Assembly (NCBI GenBank): GCA_036365145.1
Contig: JAEOAD010000031.1
Span: 12,806,001-12,870,000 of the forward strand
Source of the DNA: Orientallactaga sibirica
Lineage: Eukaryota > Chordata > Mammalia > Rodentia > Dipodidae
DNA: 64,000 bases
Direction: 5' to 3'
Every line of letters begins with the position of its first letter. The stretch's first letter is position 1. The notes under the pieces are model-generated. The model did not search any database. It saw only the letters and a list, made by a program, of their open reading frames with translations, and was not told the DNA's origin. Below are positions 41,241 through 52,277 of the stretch, piece by piece. Both the position numbers and the translations under genes were made by a program.

Positions 41241-41670
41241 ATGTTGTCATATCTGTCATTCACAATGGGAAAAATTGAGCATTGATACCCATCTCCTGTT
41301 GTTTCATGGGGCTTGTTGGTGGGGCAGTTCTGGGGATGGAATGGAGTCCCAGGATTCATGGTTAAGGTGCATCTTCAGTTTTTCTACAAGCTTTAGTCCT
41401 TTATTCCTTATGGTGATATTTCCTTCTTATTCTTTCCACTCACTCACTCCTGAGTTCTCACTTTAACATTCCATAGTCAACTGTTTTGGGCTAATGTGAT
41501 GAGGACAGAACACTGGACAGAAATCACCTTGGGCAAAATCTGGGGTGGTGGAGTATAGCTACTTACCATAATGCTCAGGGCTTCTTGTCCTCAAATACAA
41601 CCTGCTTCAGAGCAAGACAAGTTTGCTTCTGCCTTACCTCCTAGCTTTGGCTCCTTTTCTTCCTTCTCTA
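41241..41670. other. non-repetitive sequence
   Basis: No family recognised. A 96-residue frame at 41176-41466 has no coding support. Confidence 0.45.
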
Positions 41671-41748
41671 GCCCCAGCTGGGAATTGAATCCAGGGTTTT
41701 GTGTATACTGGGCTCAGCTCTACCACTCAGCTACACATCCCTTCTCCT
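41671..41748 (-). mobile_element. ID-like SINE
   Basis: 'gctgggaattgaatccaggg' and 'actcagctacacatccc' in reverse. Confidence 0.68.
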
Positions 41749-41928
41749 TGAACTACTTTAAATCTACCATTAATCTACCATTAATGTATTAATTTAAATT
41801 ATACCCCATTAGTACATGAACTGACCTCGCACACTGAGGAGTGTATAAAACATATGCCTGTGTATATATAAGGAATACTAACACGAGGCACACCCTGTTC
41901 AACAACTCAGCTTAAGTAATGAATTTTG

Positions 41929-42162
41929 GGGCTGGAGAGATGACTTAGCAGTTAAGGTGTTTGCCTGAGAAGCCAAAGGATCCTGGTTTGATTCTCCAGG
42001 ACTCATGTAAGCCAGGTGTATGCACAAGGGGCGCATACATAGGGAGTTTATTTGCAGTGGCTGGATGCCCTGGCATGCCCAGTTTCTCCCTCTCTCACTT
42101 TCTCATTCTGCCTCTCTCTCTCTGCCTCTTTCTCTCTCAAATAAATAAATAAAATGTATTAA
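41929..42162 (+). mobile_element. SINE-A
   Basis: Sense. Flanked by 'aatgaatttt' (41919 and 42170). Confidence 0.94.
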
Positions 42163-42189
42163 AAAAGAAATGAATTTTTAAAAACTTTT

Positions 42190-42431
42190 TTTTAGATTTT
42201 CTTATATTTATTTATTTATTTACTTATTTATTTATTAGAGACAGAGAGAGGGAAAGAGAGAGAGGGAGAGGAGAGGGAGAATGGGCGCGCCAGGGCCTCT
42301 AGCCACTGCAAACGAACTCCAGACGCGTGCGCCACCTTGTGCACCTGGCTTACGTGGGACCTGGATAATCATACCGGGATCCTTAGGCTTTCCAGGCAAA
42401 TGCCCTAACTGCTAAGCCATCTCTCCAGCCC
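42190..42431 (-). mobile_element. SINE-A
   Basis: Antisense and CpG-rich ('gggcgcgccagggcctctag', 'cgtgcgccaccttg'), so among the youngest copies here. 'tttaaaaac' lies on both sides. Confidence 0.95.
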
Positions 42432-42439
42432 TTTAAAAA

Positions 42440-42656
42440 CATTTTAATGTATTTATTTGCAAACAGAGAGAGACAGAGAAAAGAAAGACAAATGGAGAGA
42501 GAAAATGGCCACTCCAGGACCTCTGGCTGCTGCTAAGGAACTTCAGATACATGCACCATTTTGTGCATCTGGCTTTACATGGGTACTGAGGAACTGAACC
42601 CAGGTTGTTAGGCTTTAAAGGCAAATGCTTTAACCATTGAGTAATCTCTCTAGACC
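42440..42656 (-). mobile_element. SINE-A (older)
   Basis: Antisense. Confidence 0.88.
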
Positions 42657-43839
42657 AGAAATAAAAAATGTTAACTGTTGCTGAAAAACTCTTGAGTACC
42701 CCTTTCCTGAGATTTCAAATTATTAGGTAATGTGAGGTAACTCACTTTTCTGAGCTTTTAGTTAGTCATTCTCTTGCTGATTTTTTTTTTCCTTTTTATA
42801 GCTTTTAAAACATTACCTATACAGATATCTCTTAGCTGAGGCAAGAAAGAAGGAGGAAGTTATGGGGACAAGAGAAGGGAAGGGAGACCCTTATCCCAGA
42901 GTCTGGTTGTAGCCTCTTAGCAGTGAAGCAAGAACTCCAGCACAATTAACCACTGTTAAAGGCCTTTCAAGATGTAAATCTGCACATTTGTAGGAATCTC
43001 ATCAGAAACCCCATTTCCAGGGAAAGGACATTAACCAAAGTCCTTGTGCAATGCTGGTAGCTTCTGGTTCATTTTATCAGATTACAATTTAATCCAGGCA
43101 TCTCCAGAGCCACCCTGTAACTCACTTGTCAAGAGTGTGAGAGAGACAATGAAAAATAAACAAAAAAGGTTTCTTAGACACCTTTTGTGATGTAATTTGA
43201 GAGCCCCCCAAATGGTATATATGGCTAATGCTGACACTTGATTGTGACTCCCCCCCACCACCAGGAGCCCATCTCCACGCTTAGGTATGCCTTACTCTCC
43301 CTTGGAACGAACAGACCCCCACTTAGATGTGTTACTTTCTCAGCACCTTTCTAACCCTTCCTCTTGCTTAAGACTATGTCAAAATATATAATGAAATCTT
43401 CAACTCTGCTTTCATATTGGCTCTTCTTGAAATTCTTTTCTGTGTGAAAGCCACAAATAGTGGGTTTTCCTGAGGTGAGGTCCCTAGAAGTCTAAAGGAA
43501 CTCTTCATGGGCTGCTGGGGGTGACAGCATGGATTTATGTCTCAGTCCCCCTCCGCTGTCATTAACCCTTTGTTCCGAAGAACAGATCAACACACACATA
43601 CCTAGGGATAATATGATTGTTTGGAAATAGAGGCTCCCAGGAGACGACAAACAGAATGGTCTCTGGACTACAGCCTGACTTCAGCTTCTTGGGAATTTCC
43701 CAGCAACTCTCCCAGGCAGTGTCTTGAGTGAACCCTGGGAAGACAGGGTGTAGCATCATTAGGGTGTTGGCAGGACAATAGGAGACAAATGTTGGGGGAG
43801 TGGCAAGAATGTGGGGAGACCATGTGCTGCTTTTATTTT
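42657..43839. other. non-SINE stretch, about 1.2 kb; possible old LTR inside
   Basis: No SINE. 43187-43530 starts 'tgtgatgtaatttgagagcc' and has 'aaatatataatgaaatcttc' before a pyrimidine-rich part, which recalls an LTR U3-R-U5 order. I found no matching second copy. Rest unrecognised. Confidence 0.35.
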
Positions 43840-43971
43840 CTTTCTTTTTTCTTTCTTTTGTTTTCTGAGGTAGGGTCTCACTCTAGCTCAGGTGGCCTCG
43901 AACTCTGGGTGATCCTCCTACCTCTACCTCCTGAGTGCTGGGATTAAAGGTGTGCGCCACCATGCCCAGCT
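43840..43971 (-). mobile_element. B1 SINE, internally deleted
   Basis: Antisense. Flanked by 'tgcttttattttct' (43829 and 43971). Confidence 0.94.
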
Positions 43972-44054
43972 GCTTTTATTTTCTGTATAAGGTGTGGGGA
44001 AGAAATAAAATTCCACGGCTGACCCAGGCTAAGGATAGAAGAGGATCCCCCTCC

Positions 44055-44191
44055 CACCCCCAGATAGTGTCTCACTCTAGCCTAGGCTAACCTGGAATTC
44101 ACTATGTAGTCTTGAGCTGGCCTTGAACACACAGTGATCCTCCTACTTCTGCCTCCTGAGTGCTGAGATTAAAGGCCACCACTCCTGGCTA
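44055..44191 (-). mobile_element. B1 SINE
   Basis: Antisense, tail lost or replaced by C-rich sequence. Confidence 0.88.
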
Positions 44192-44214
44192 GAAGAGTTT
44201 TGTTTTTTTTTTTA

Positions 44215-44700
44215 ATGAAAGGAAAGGCATTTAATTTGGCTTATAGTTCTAGAAGGTAGAGAATCCATCATGGCAAGAGCAGGAAGTCACCCAAGAAGGG
44301 AGGAAGTAGAGATGAATGCTGTTCCTTAGTTAGCTTTCTGCATTTTATTTAGCCCCAATTTCCAGCCTGTGGAATGGTACTGCTTCATGGTTAGGGTGGG
44401 TCCTACTCTGGAAAATTGCTAATAGGCATGGCAAGAGATTTGTTTTCATGGTGATTCTAAATCCTGCCAAACTGAGCAAAGACTAACCATCGCAGGAAGG
44501 GTGTGGGACTTTTAGGAATGGAGTCTTGTTGGAGGAAGTGGGTCACTGGGGGCAGGCCTTGAGGGTTTGTAGCCCTGCCTTCGTGACTACTGTGGGACCA
44601 GCTGGTTTTCCACTCTTGCTGCCTTGCCTTCCCTACCATGATGGAGTGCACCCCCTGGAACTGTTTTGGAAGTGGCCTTCATTTGTATGAATTCAGTTGT
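44215..44700. mobile_element. old rodent medium-repetition sequence
   Basis: 'ggcatttaatttggcttata' with 'aatccatcatggcaagagca', then 'gagtcttgttggaggaagtg' with 'cactgggggcaggccttgag'. Both blocks recall rodent URR-type or LTR-like repeats. The relation between them is unclear. Confidence 0.4.
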
Positions 44701-45054
44701 CTCATATCCAGAGGTAAAGACAGGCCAAGGATGGATTTCAACCTAAGTATAAACAATCTTGACTATTTTGATCTTGACATACAAATAAATATTTTGTGAA
44801 ACTAATGTGATATGTAACAAACCACTTGACTAGACTTCAGAATGCTTTAAGGGAAGGATCTGAGATGTATTTATTTATTTAAGGTTTAAAGAGATTTTAT
44901 ATTTTAAGAGAAGGAAAGAGGAGAAAGTATGGAGAACTGCTCGTGAGAAGGCAGGAGGGGTAAAAGATCTAAGATTTAAATGAGAGGTAAACTGTCAGTG
45001 AAGTGCACCCTCTCATACTCAGCTTTTAGACTTGATTTCATTGTTCTTTTTAAA
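44701..45054. other. non-repetitive, AT-rich sequence
   Basis: Nothing recognised. Confidence 0.4.
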
Positions 45055-45395
45055 AACTTTTAATTAAAAAAATAAAAATAAAAACTTTTATTTTTTTATT
45101 GACAACTTCTATACTTACAGATAATAAACCATTTTTTAAAACTTTTTATTGACAACTTCCATAAGTATAGACAATAAACCATGATAATTCCCTCCCCATT
45201 TCCCCTCCCAGGTCTGCCCTCCATTGAATCCCTCTTCTTTGCTATTAGTCTCTCATCTATTTTGATGTCATCATATTTTCCCTTCTATTATGAAGGTTTT
45301 ATTTAAGTAGTGTCAGGTACTGTGAGGTCAAGGCATTTTGTGTCTAGAAGATGGCTTCTAAGAAATTCTACCCTTCCTTTTGCTCTTACATGGCG
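45055..45395 (-). mobile_element. L1 3' end fragment with doubled terminus
   Basis: The terminus 'attgacaacttc.ata.t' occurs twice (45099 and 45148). The body follows 'gatgtcatcatattttccct' as in the other L1 3' ends. It stops at 'gctcttacatggcg'. Confidence 0.75.
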
Positions 45396-45399
45396 CATA

Positions 45400-45600
45400 T
45401 ATATAATTTATTTATTTATTTATTTAGTCTTATTTTTTTCATGGCAGGATCTTGCTCTAGCCCAAGCTGACCTGGAATTCATTATGTAGTCTCAGGCTGG
45501 CCTTGATGTCACAGCAATCCTCCTACCTCTGCCTCCCTAGTGACCTGGAGATTAAAGGATCCTCCACCTCTGCCACCACCATTTGCGCCACCTGGCGGCC
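45400..45600 (-). mobile_element. B1 SINE, rearranged head
   Basis: Antisense with an (ATTT)n tail. The head half has extra 'ggatcctccacctctgccac'. Confidence 0.82.
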
Positions 45601-45614
45601 ATTACCTTCTGTTT

Positions 45615-45779
45615 TTTTAATTTTATTTTTATTTTTGGTTTTTTGAGGTAGGGTCTCACTCTAGCTCAGGCTGATCTGGAATTCACTATGGAGTCTCCGG
45701 GTGGCCTTGGACTCATGCAATCCTCCTACCTCTGTCTCCTGAGTGCTGGGATTAAAGGCGCTTTCCACCACACCCGGCT
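45615..45779 (-). mobile_element. B1 SINE
   Basis: Antisense. Flanked by 'accttctgttttt' and 'accttctattttt'. Confidence 0.93.
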
Positions 45780-45789
45780 AACCTTCTAT

Positions 45790-45893
45790 TTTTAATTTAA
45801 TGTATATTTTTTTCAAGATAGGGTCTCTTACTGTAGCCCAGGCTAACCTGGACCATATTCTGAAGTAAAGTCGTGTGCCACCACACCCAACTA
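45790..45893 (-). mobile_element. B1 SINE, internally deleted
   Basis: Antisense. Middle third missing. Confidence 0.82.
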
Positions 45894-46103
45894 TTTTTTA
45901 TTTTTATTAATTATTTTGCATGCATGTATGTGTGTATGTTTGTGTGTGGGGGTGGGGTGGGGCACACTAGGGTCTGTTTCTGCTGCAAATGAACACCAGA
46001 CTCATGCACCACTTTTTGCATCTGGCTTTACCTGTGTGCTAGAGAATTAAACCTGAATTTTGAAAGCAAGCACCTTTAATTGCTGAGGTATCTTACCATC
46101 TCC
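45894..46103 (-). mobile_element. SINE-A, old copy
   Basis: 'gctgcaaatgaacaccagac' and 'cacctttaattgctgaggta'. The GA tract has been replaced by TG-rich sequence. Confidence 0.75.
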
Positions 46104-46129
46104 GGTGAAAATAATTTTTCTTTAGCATT

Positions 46130-46149
46130 TTTTTTTTGAGGAGGGATAC
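46130..46149 (-). mobile_element. B1-like fragment (split)
   Basis: 'tttgaggagggatacagggt' resumes at 46376 beyond a SINE-A. Confidence 0.55.
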
Positions 46150-46375
46150 AGGGTCTTTTAATTATTTATTTATTTGAGAGAAAGAGGCAAATAGAGAGTG
46201 AGAATGAGAAAGAGAGATTGAGAATGGCATGCCAGAGCCTGTAAGCCACTGCAAACAAACTCCAGATGCATGTGCCACCTTGTGCATATGGCCTTACGTG
46301 GGTACTGGGGAATTCAACCTGGTCCTTAGGTTTTGTAGGCAAATGCATTAACTGCTGAGCCATCCATCCAGCTCC
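46150..46375 (-). mobile_element. SINE-A
   Basis: Antisense. Flanked by 'acagggtctt' (46148 and 46376). Confidence 0.92.
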
Positions 46376-46497
46376 ACAGGGTCTTATGGAGCGCCGACTG
46401 GCCTCAAAATCATTATTAGCTGAGGATGACTTTGAACTTCTGATTCTCCTGCCTCCACCTCCTAAGTGCTGGGATTGCAGGCACTTGTCTCCATGCT
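46376..46497 (-). mobile_element. B1-like element (split)
   Basis: 'ttagctgaggatgactttga' and 'aagtgctgggattgcaggca'. Older B1 of the ID_B1 type. Confidence 0.65.
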
Positions 46498-46857
46498 ATT
46501 TTATGCTCTCACTCATTCTTGTTCTAGCCATCTCTTTTGTGTTCAACCCCAGTGGTTTGTGAGGTTTCTCCAGTGTAGGTCAAGTTGGATCTTGGCTTTC
46601 TCAGGTCTACTAAATAATTTACCATGCATCCATCAACCAGCTTCTAAAATGGTGCCTTTCTCTCTTTTGCTGTTCTTTTTCTGTGATTTCATGATGAGTG
46701 CGAGAGTGAGAGTTAGCACGAGAGGGGAGAGAGAGAGAGAGAGAGAGAAGAAAAATAGAAAAGAAAATCTGTGTGGTGCAGTTTGAGGATAGAATAGAAT
46801 TAATTGTATTCATACTGCCACTTGAGTCAGTACCCTGCCCATAGATGTACACATAGA
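46498..46857. other. non-repetitive sequence with a (GA)n tract
   Basis: (GA)n at 46724-46747; otherwise nothing recognised. Confidence 0.45.
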
Positions 46858-47010
46858 TGACTTGAACTTCTGATCCTGCTGCCTCTACTTCCTCATGCTG
46901 GGGTGAGAGGCTTGCACTGCCATACCCATTTTCTGTGGTGTTGGGAATCAAACCCAGGGCTTCATGCATGCTGGTTAAGCACTCTACTAAATGAGGTACA
47001 TTGCCAGTCC
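46858..47010 (-). mobile_element. ID_B1-like SINE
   Basis: A B1-like part, then the ID head in reverse ('tgggaatcaaacccagggct', 'taagcactctactaaatgag'). Confidence 0.7.
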
Positions 47011-47062
47011 TCATTACTGCACTTTTCAGTACCTGGTACTATTTACTTATGCCTTGACCTCT

Positions 47063-47139
47063 TTTTATTTTATTTTATTTTATTTTATTTTATTTTATTT
47101 TATTTTATTTTATTTTATTTTATTTTATTTTATTTTATT
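47063..47139. repeat. (TTTTA)n microsatellite
   Basis: About 15 near-perfect TTTTA units. Confidence 0.97.
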
Positions 47140-47258
47140 TTTTTTTTGTGTGTGTGATATAGTCTTACTCTGTAGCTCAGGCTGACCTGGAACTTTCCAC
47201 AATCCTCCTAACCCTTCTAAGAGCTGAGAATACAGGAAGGAGCCACCATGTCTAGTTG
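47140..47258 (-). mobile_element. old B1-like SINE
   Basis: 'gtagctcaggctgacctgga' and 'gagccaccatgtctagtt'. Confidence 0.7.
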
Positions 47259-47848
47259 TCCCTTTCCTCCTTTAGAGTATAAGCTCAGTGTGAACAGGTA
47301 GGTACCCAGTGTCTCTTAAAATGGATTTTAACCCTGTGTGATATACCCTGAAGAAAAGAAATAAAGTTGGCCGAGTGTGAAGATGCAGCAGCATACAAGG
47401 GCTAAGACAGAGTCTGCATGTAGAGTGGGAACAACAGCAACAGAACAGCAGGGATCTGGGAAAGCCTGTAATTGAAAACTACTTGACTTTGATTCAAGGT
47501 CATCCTGAATTTCTGCTCAGTCTGGAGATGAACTGTGCTAAAGATCCAAAGGAGTCCCCTCCCAAGGCAAAGGCACAGGGAACACAGAAGCCGGGTAGCA
47601 GGGAGAAAGCAGAGCCTCCTGCGCTCTCTGCCTCTTCTGTCATTGCTACCAGTGGAGAGGAGGGTGCTGTGAAACTTCAAGGAAGCAGGGAGGACCAAAG
47701 AACCCCTGCTGTCTGCAGTGAAGCCTCTGCTTTAGGGATGGAAGTGCTCCCCGATTTTACTTAATAGGCATCCGTACCATTAATCAGGGGGATATATTAG
47801 GTGATGTTCACATCCTTGAGTTTTTGTGACCTTTATTTCATTCAAAAC
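47259..47848. other. non-repetitive sequence with a 94-codon open frame
   Basis: The frame 47483-47764 (+) has an ATG at 47528 beginning MNCAKDPKESPPKAKAQGTQ. It follows an acceptor-like 'gaatttctgctcag'. It is rich in K, E, S, P and A and free of repeats. No clear donor or polyadenylation signal follows and I do not recognise the peptide. It could be an exon, a decayed pseudogene or chance. Confidence 0.35.
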
Positions 47849-47999
47849 AAGCCGAGCCTGGTGGTGCACGCCTTTAATCCCAGCGCTCTGGAGGGACAGG
47901 TAGGAGGATCGCTGTGAGTTCGAGGCCAGCCTGAAACTGCATAGGGAATTCCAGGTCTTGAACAACAACAACAAGAACAACAACACACACACAAAACCC
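47849..47999 (+). mobile_element. B1 SINE, tail-shortened
   Basis: Sense. It lacks 'gcctgggctagagtgagacc' before an (AAC)n tail. Confidence 0.9.
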
Positions 48000-48025
48000 A
48001 ACCAACCAACTCAATAAAACAAAAC

Positions 48026-48134
48026 AAGGACTGGAGAGATTGCTCAGTGGTTAGAGGCACTTGCTTGCAAAAAGAAAAATGATAGCCAGGCTTTAATTCC
48101 ATAGTGCCCATGTGAGCCAGATTCACACAGTGCT
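48026..48134 (+). mobile_element. SINE-A head part, broken by B1
   Basis: Sense head with an insert around 48068, cut at 'cacagtgctg' by a B1. 'aaacaaaacaagg' occurs before it (48015) and after the B1 (48327). Confidence 0.82.
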
Positions 48135-48176
<42 letters not shown>

Positions 48177-48309
48177 TTTTGAGACAGGGTATCACTCAAG
48201 TGGACCTGGAATTCACTATGTAGTCTCAGGGTGGCCTTGAACTCAGGCAATCCTCCTACCTCTGCCTCCCAAGTGCTAGGATTAAAGGCATGTGCCACCA
48301 TGCCTGGCA
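48135..48309 (-). mobile_element. B1 SINE
   Basis: Antisense with a 39-nt T tail. Confidence 0.94.
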
Positions 48310-48338
48310 AGAATATTTTTAAAAAGTAAACAAAACAA

Positions 48339-48500
48339 GGGCTATGGTGATGGCTCAGCAGTTAAAGGAGCTTACTTGTAAAGCTTGCTGGCCTGGATTC
48401 AATTCCCCAGTACCCACATAAAGCCAGATGCACAAAAGTGGCAAATTAGTTTCTTTCCAGTGGCAAGAAGCTCTGGCATGCTTATTCTCTTTTTTCTTTT
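48339..48500 (+). mobile_element. SINE-A (older subtype)
   Basis: Sense: 'gatggctcagcagttaaagg' and 'ggattcaattccccag'. The body has 'agtggcaagaagctctggca'. Confidence 0.82.
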
Positions 48501-48540
48501 GTTTTTAAAATTTATTTATTTATTTGAGAGAAAGAGGTGC

Positions 48541-48571
<31 letters not shown>

Positions 48572-48732
48572 GAGAGAGAAAGAATGGGCGCACCAGGGCC
48601 TCAGCCACTGCACATGAACTCCAGACGCATGTGCCATCTTGTGCATCTGGCTTACTTGGGTCCTGGGGAATTGAACTTGGGTCCTTTGGTTTTTGCAGGC
48701 AGGCACCTTAACTGCTAAGCCATCTCTCCAGC
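48501..48732 (-). mobile_element. SINE-A nested in SINE-A
   Basis: Antisense. Flanked by 'tggcatgcttattctc' and 'tggcatgcttgttttc'. Confidence 0.94.
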
Positions 48733-48866
48733 TTTGGCATGCTTGTTTTCATTTCTCCTTTCTTTCTTTATGCTTGCGCATGTGCACACACACACACACA
48801 CAGAACAATTGAAGATGCTTATTGTGACCAACTCAAACTTTTATAAGATAGAAAAAAAGTTACTTT

Positions 48867-49019
48867 TGAGCCGGACTTGGTTGCACATGCCTTTTAATCC
48901 CAGCACTTGGGAGGCTGAGGTAGGAGGATCACCATGAGTTCAAGGCCACCCTGAGACTACATAGTGAATTCCAGGTCAGCCTGGTCTACAGTGAGACCCT
49001 ACCTCAAAGCCACCCCCCC
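48867..49019 (+). mobile_element. B1 SINE
   Basis: Sense. Its tail has mutated to a C run. Flanked by 'aaaagttactttt' and 'aaatgttacttt'. Confidence 0.93.
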
Positions 49020-49760
49020 AAAAATGTTACTTTCCTCCTCAGTATTGTCAGCTTTTAGCTTAGCAGATTATCTAAATTTACTTTTGTCCTTGTTTCCTTT
49101 TTCATTTCAATTGAAATTAGCAATATGTTCACATGATTCAAAATTCAACAATAATGAAAAGGTACAGAGTGAAAATTGACTTTTCCACCCCATTCTACGA
49201 TTACTTCCCAGGTCTTCCAAGGCCACCAGTATAAACAGTTCCTGTGTCCCTTGAGAACTATTTCTTGTCATTCTGGGTTTTCTTTTGGACCATAGTAGCA
49301 GAACTACTCAGAGCACGGACACAGATCTTTCCTTTGAATTGAGACCAAGGCTCATCTCTTTACTTTGGCTTGTAAAGCAACAGCAGTACTCACCCCTGAA
49401 TAGGACATCTATAAAAGCCTCTGCCAAAGCTCATGAAACACTGAAACAGGGGCAGAAAGAATGTAAGAAGAGCTAGAGGACGTGGAGAAGGTCTGTGGGA
49501 CACTGTCTCTGGACTTGACATGGCTGTTGTACTCATAATTTTCAACTGCTATGATTACCTGAATAAGAATGGGCCATCATGGATGTGGAGGAGCTCATGA
49601 GGCCCCAGATCCTTCCTGAGGAGTTATGGGCGGTTAATAGTGGCTGGGAGTGGGGAGACATCGTCTTCAGTGGTGTAGCCAGTGAAATGATGTCTATGCT
49701 CCTGTAAATAAGTTACTGTCCATGCTCATGCAAGCAACCCTAATTCAATTTAGTGGTCGC
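49020..49760. other. non-repetitive stretch, about 740 bp
   Basis: No repeat or coding signal recognised. Confidence 0.5.
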
Positions 49761-49761
49761 A

Positions 49762-49810
49762 ATGAATGAATGAATGAATGAATGAATGAATGAATGAATA
49801 AATAAATAAA
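49762..49810. repeat. (GAAT)n microsatellite
   Basis: Nine to ten GAAT units followed by AAAT units. Confidence 0.95.
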
Positions 49811-49812
49811 AA

Positions 49813-49938
49813 AGGAAGCCAGGTCTGGTGGGGCACTCCTTTAATTCTACCACTGGGGAGGCACAGAAGGATTGCCATCAGTTTGAGGCTAGCCTAGGGC
49901 TACAGAGTAAGTTCCAGGTCAGTCTGGGATAGAGTGAC

Positions 49939-49969
<31 letters not shown>

Positions 49970-49978
49970 GAAAACAAG
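49813..49978 (+). mobile_element. B1 SINE
   Basis: Sense. 'gagaccctacctc' is missing before the poly-A tail. Confidence 0.88.
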
Positions 49979-50175
49979 AGTGCTAGAGAGATGGCTTAAT
50001 GGTTAAGGTGCTTGCTTGGAAGCCTAAGGACCCAGGTTTGATTACCCAGTACTAATGCAAGCTAGATGTACATGTGTCTGGAGTTCGTTGGTACTGGGTG
50101 GAGGCCCTGTTGTGCTCATTCTCTGTCTCTCACTATCTGCCTCTTTCTCTCTCTCTAATAAATTAATTAAAAACA
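49979..50175 (+). mobile_element. SINE-A
   Basis: Sense. The 'cagatgcacaaggtggcaca' part of the body is shortened. Confidence 0.9.
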
Positions 50176-50239
50176 AAACAACAACAACAAAAATCCCAAA
50201 AAGAAAATGAAAAAGGAAAACAGCAGTATGATACTGTGA

Positions 50240-50365
50240 TGGACATTGTTAAGCACATCTGCAATCCTTGCACTTAAGAAGCTGAGGCAGGAGAATAGAG
50301 AGTTTAAGATCAGACTGTTCAACGTAGTGAGACCCTGTCACAAAATAAAACAAAACAAGACAAAA
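50240..50365 (+). mobile_element. old 7SL-type monomer (PB1-like)
   Basis: 'cacttaagaagctgaggcag' with 'gtagtgagaccctgtcacaa' and an A-rich tail. Confidence 0.6.
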
Positions 50366-51002
50366 CTACCACAAAAGGAAAAAGAGCTGGTGTAAGTAGG
50401 AGGATGAGGAGTGTCATGGTTCTTTGGCAGATACCGTAGAGTGGGAAGGAACCATGAAGGAGGTTGCATATGGTCTTTTGGTTTTTTGGGTGTCTTTAAT
50501 GTAGGACAGAGCTTTTTACTTTAAGGGAAGATCGCAGAACATATGGTATAGCTGTAGCAAAAGAAATCAGAGGTACATTTGTGATAGGAAATGGAATTTC
50601 AGTGTGGCAGATAAGGCTTTTCTAGAACGTTGTTCAGGATATACAGTTGGGAGACTGTTTGAAGTAAGCCACCCAGGCTGTATCTTTGTCAAAAGGAGTC
50701 ACTTCATAACTGAAGGAAAGGATTCTGCAATCAAAAAGGAAGCAAACCAAGAGAGCTTGACAGCTCACAGGTGGCATGCCAGGAGATTGGCAGCAATGGG
50801 GTGGGGCATGGGCATGAATTTAGTTAGACTGGCTCTGACATCTCTTAATTGGTGGGATGTGTGGTTGTGAAGGCGGAGCACCTCTTTGAAGCATAGCTGG
50901 CTAGTCAGGAAGAGCCATACAACCTGTCCCAGGGAACCCATTCTGCACAGGGACCACTTTTGCAAGGAATGGAAAGGCAGAAGGCCATGCTTGGAGCCTG
51001 GT
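50366..51002. other. non-repetitive sequence
   Basis: An 88-residue open frame (50604-50870, +) lies in non-SINE sequence, but nothing supports coding and the peptide is not recognised. Confidence 0.45.
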
Positions 51003-51185
51003 CATGAGGGGTCAATACTAGCTTCAACACTTCTTAAACCTGGGCAAGTTTCTTAAACTCCTTTTGCCTCAGTTTCCTAATAGGGATAACACACAAGGAC
51101 AACAGCTATCTCTTCCTGAAGTGTCATCAAGTGAGTTAATCCATAGTGAGGGTACAGAACACCGCATCTAGTTGAGCTAACACAA
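51003..51185 (+). mobile_element. MIR
   Basis: 'ctgggcaagtttcttaaact', 'cctcagtttcctaataggga' and 'tgagttaatccatagtgagg' follow the MIR core order. Ancient mammalian SINE. Confidence 0.82.
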
Positions 51186-51232
51186 TGCTTTTCTGTCTTA
51201 TTATTATCATTTTTCTTTGAGACAGGGTTGGA

Positions 51233-51308
51233 CTGTGGGAATACCTAGAGTACTTCCCTAGGACATGTGAGGCCCAGAGTTTGATCCTCAGCACCAGCAC
51301 CACCAAAA
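51233..51308 (+). mobile_element. possible ID-like relic
   Basis: 'gcccagagtttgatcctcag' resembles an ID B-box region; the first half is unclear. Confidence 0.4.
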
Positions 51309-51312
51309 CAAA

Positions 51313-51493
51313 TTGGTGGCCTGGAGAGATGGCTTAGTAGTTAAGGCGCTTGCCAGCAAAGTCAAAGGACCCAGGTTTGATTCTCCACGTAAAGCATTAT
51401 GCACAAAGTGACACATGCCTCTGGAGCTCCTTTGCAGTGGTTGGAGGCATTGGTGCACCCATTCTCTCCATCTGCCTCTTTCTCTCTCTCTCT

Positions 51494-51528
<35 letters not shown>
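51313..51528 (+). mobile_element. SINE-A
   Basis: Sense with a pure poly-A tail (over 30 nt). The 'ggacccacataagccagatg' part is reduced. Confidence 0.92.
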
Positions 51529-51762
51529 CAAAACTTTTGGAGACAGGCTCTTACTATATAGTTCAGGCTAGCTTCAAAATTTCCAGCCTCTGGCCTTGGC
51601 CATTACTGTTTTCACTGAAGACTTGTGCAGGCATGTTTTGCTGGCTCAGAAGTACTTGATGAATCAGTAAAAGCAGACTCATGGATGGATTTAAGGTAAT
51701 AGCAGGAGGGGAGAAGGAAAGGAAAAAGGAGAGAATAAAAGCATGGCAAGAACAACAAGGAA

Positions 51763-51965
51763 GGCCTGGAGAGATTGCTCAGTGGTTAAGGCGCTTGCTT
51801 TCAAAGCTTAACTACCCAGGTTTGAGTCCCAACTACGCACATAAAGCCAGGTGCACAAAGTGGCACAGGCATCTGCAGTTTGTTTGCAGCCACTGGAGGC
51901 CCTGGTGTACCCATTATCTCTGTCTGTCATTCTGCTCGAAAATAAACAAATCACTTAAAAAAAAC
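51763..51965 (+). mobile_element. SINE-A
   Basis: Sense. Flanked by 'aacaacaaggaag' (51751 and 51966). Confidence 0.94.
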
Positions 51966-52130
51966 AACAACAAGGAAGAACAAGGGAAAATGGCTCAGGG
52001 TGGGGCTATTTAGAGAAGAAAAAGTCACTCAAATCTAGACAATGTAAGGAAATGTCTCTTGAAAATTAAATGGAGAAAATTTAGGCAATTAATTTTAAAT
52101 TAAAATTTTATTATTATTTTTAAAAATATT

Positions 52131-52277
52131 TCATGCCAGGCATGGTGGTGCATGCCTTTAATCCCACACTTGGGAGGCAGAGATAGGAGGATTGCCATGA
52201 GTTTGAGGCCACCCTGAGACTACACAGTGAATTCCAGCCTGAGCAAGAGCTTGAAAAACCAAAAAAAAAAAAAAAAT
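52131..52277 (+). mobile_element. B1 SINE, tail-deleted
   Basis: Sense. 'gaattcca' joins 'gcctgagcaagagcttgaaa'. Confidence 0.9.

Noticed and set aside
43187..43530. Definite retroviral LTR
   Set aside because: The order of motifs is suggestive, but there is no second LTR, no primer-binding site and no clear duplication. It is mentioned only as a possibility.
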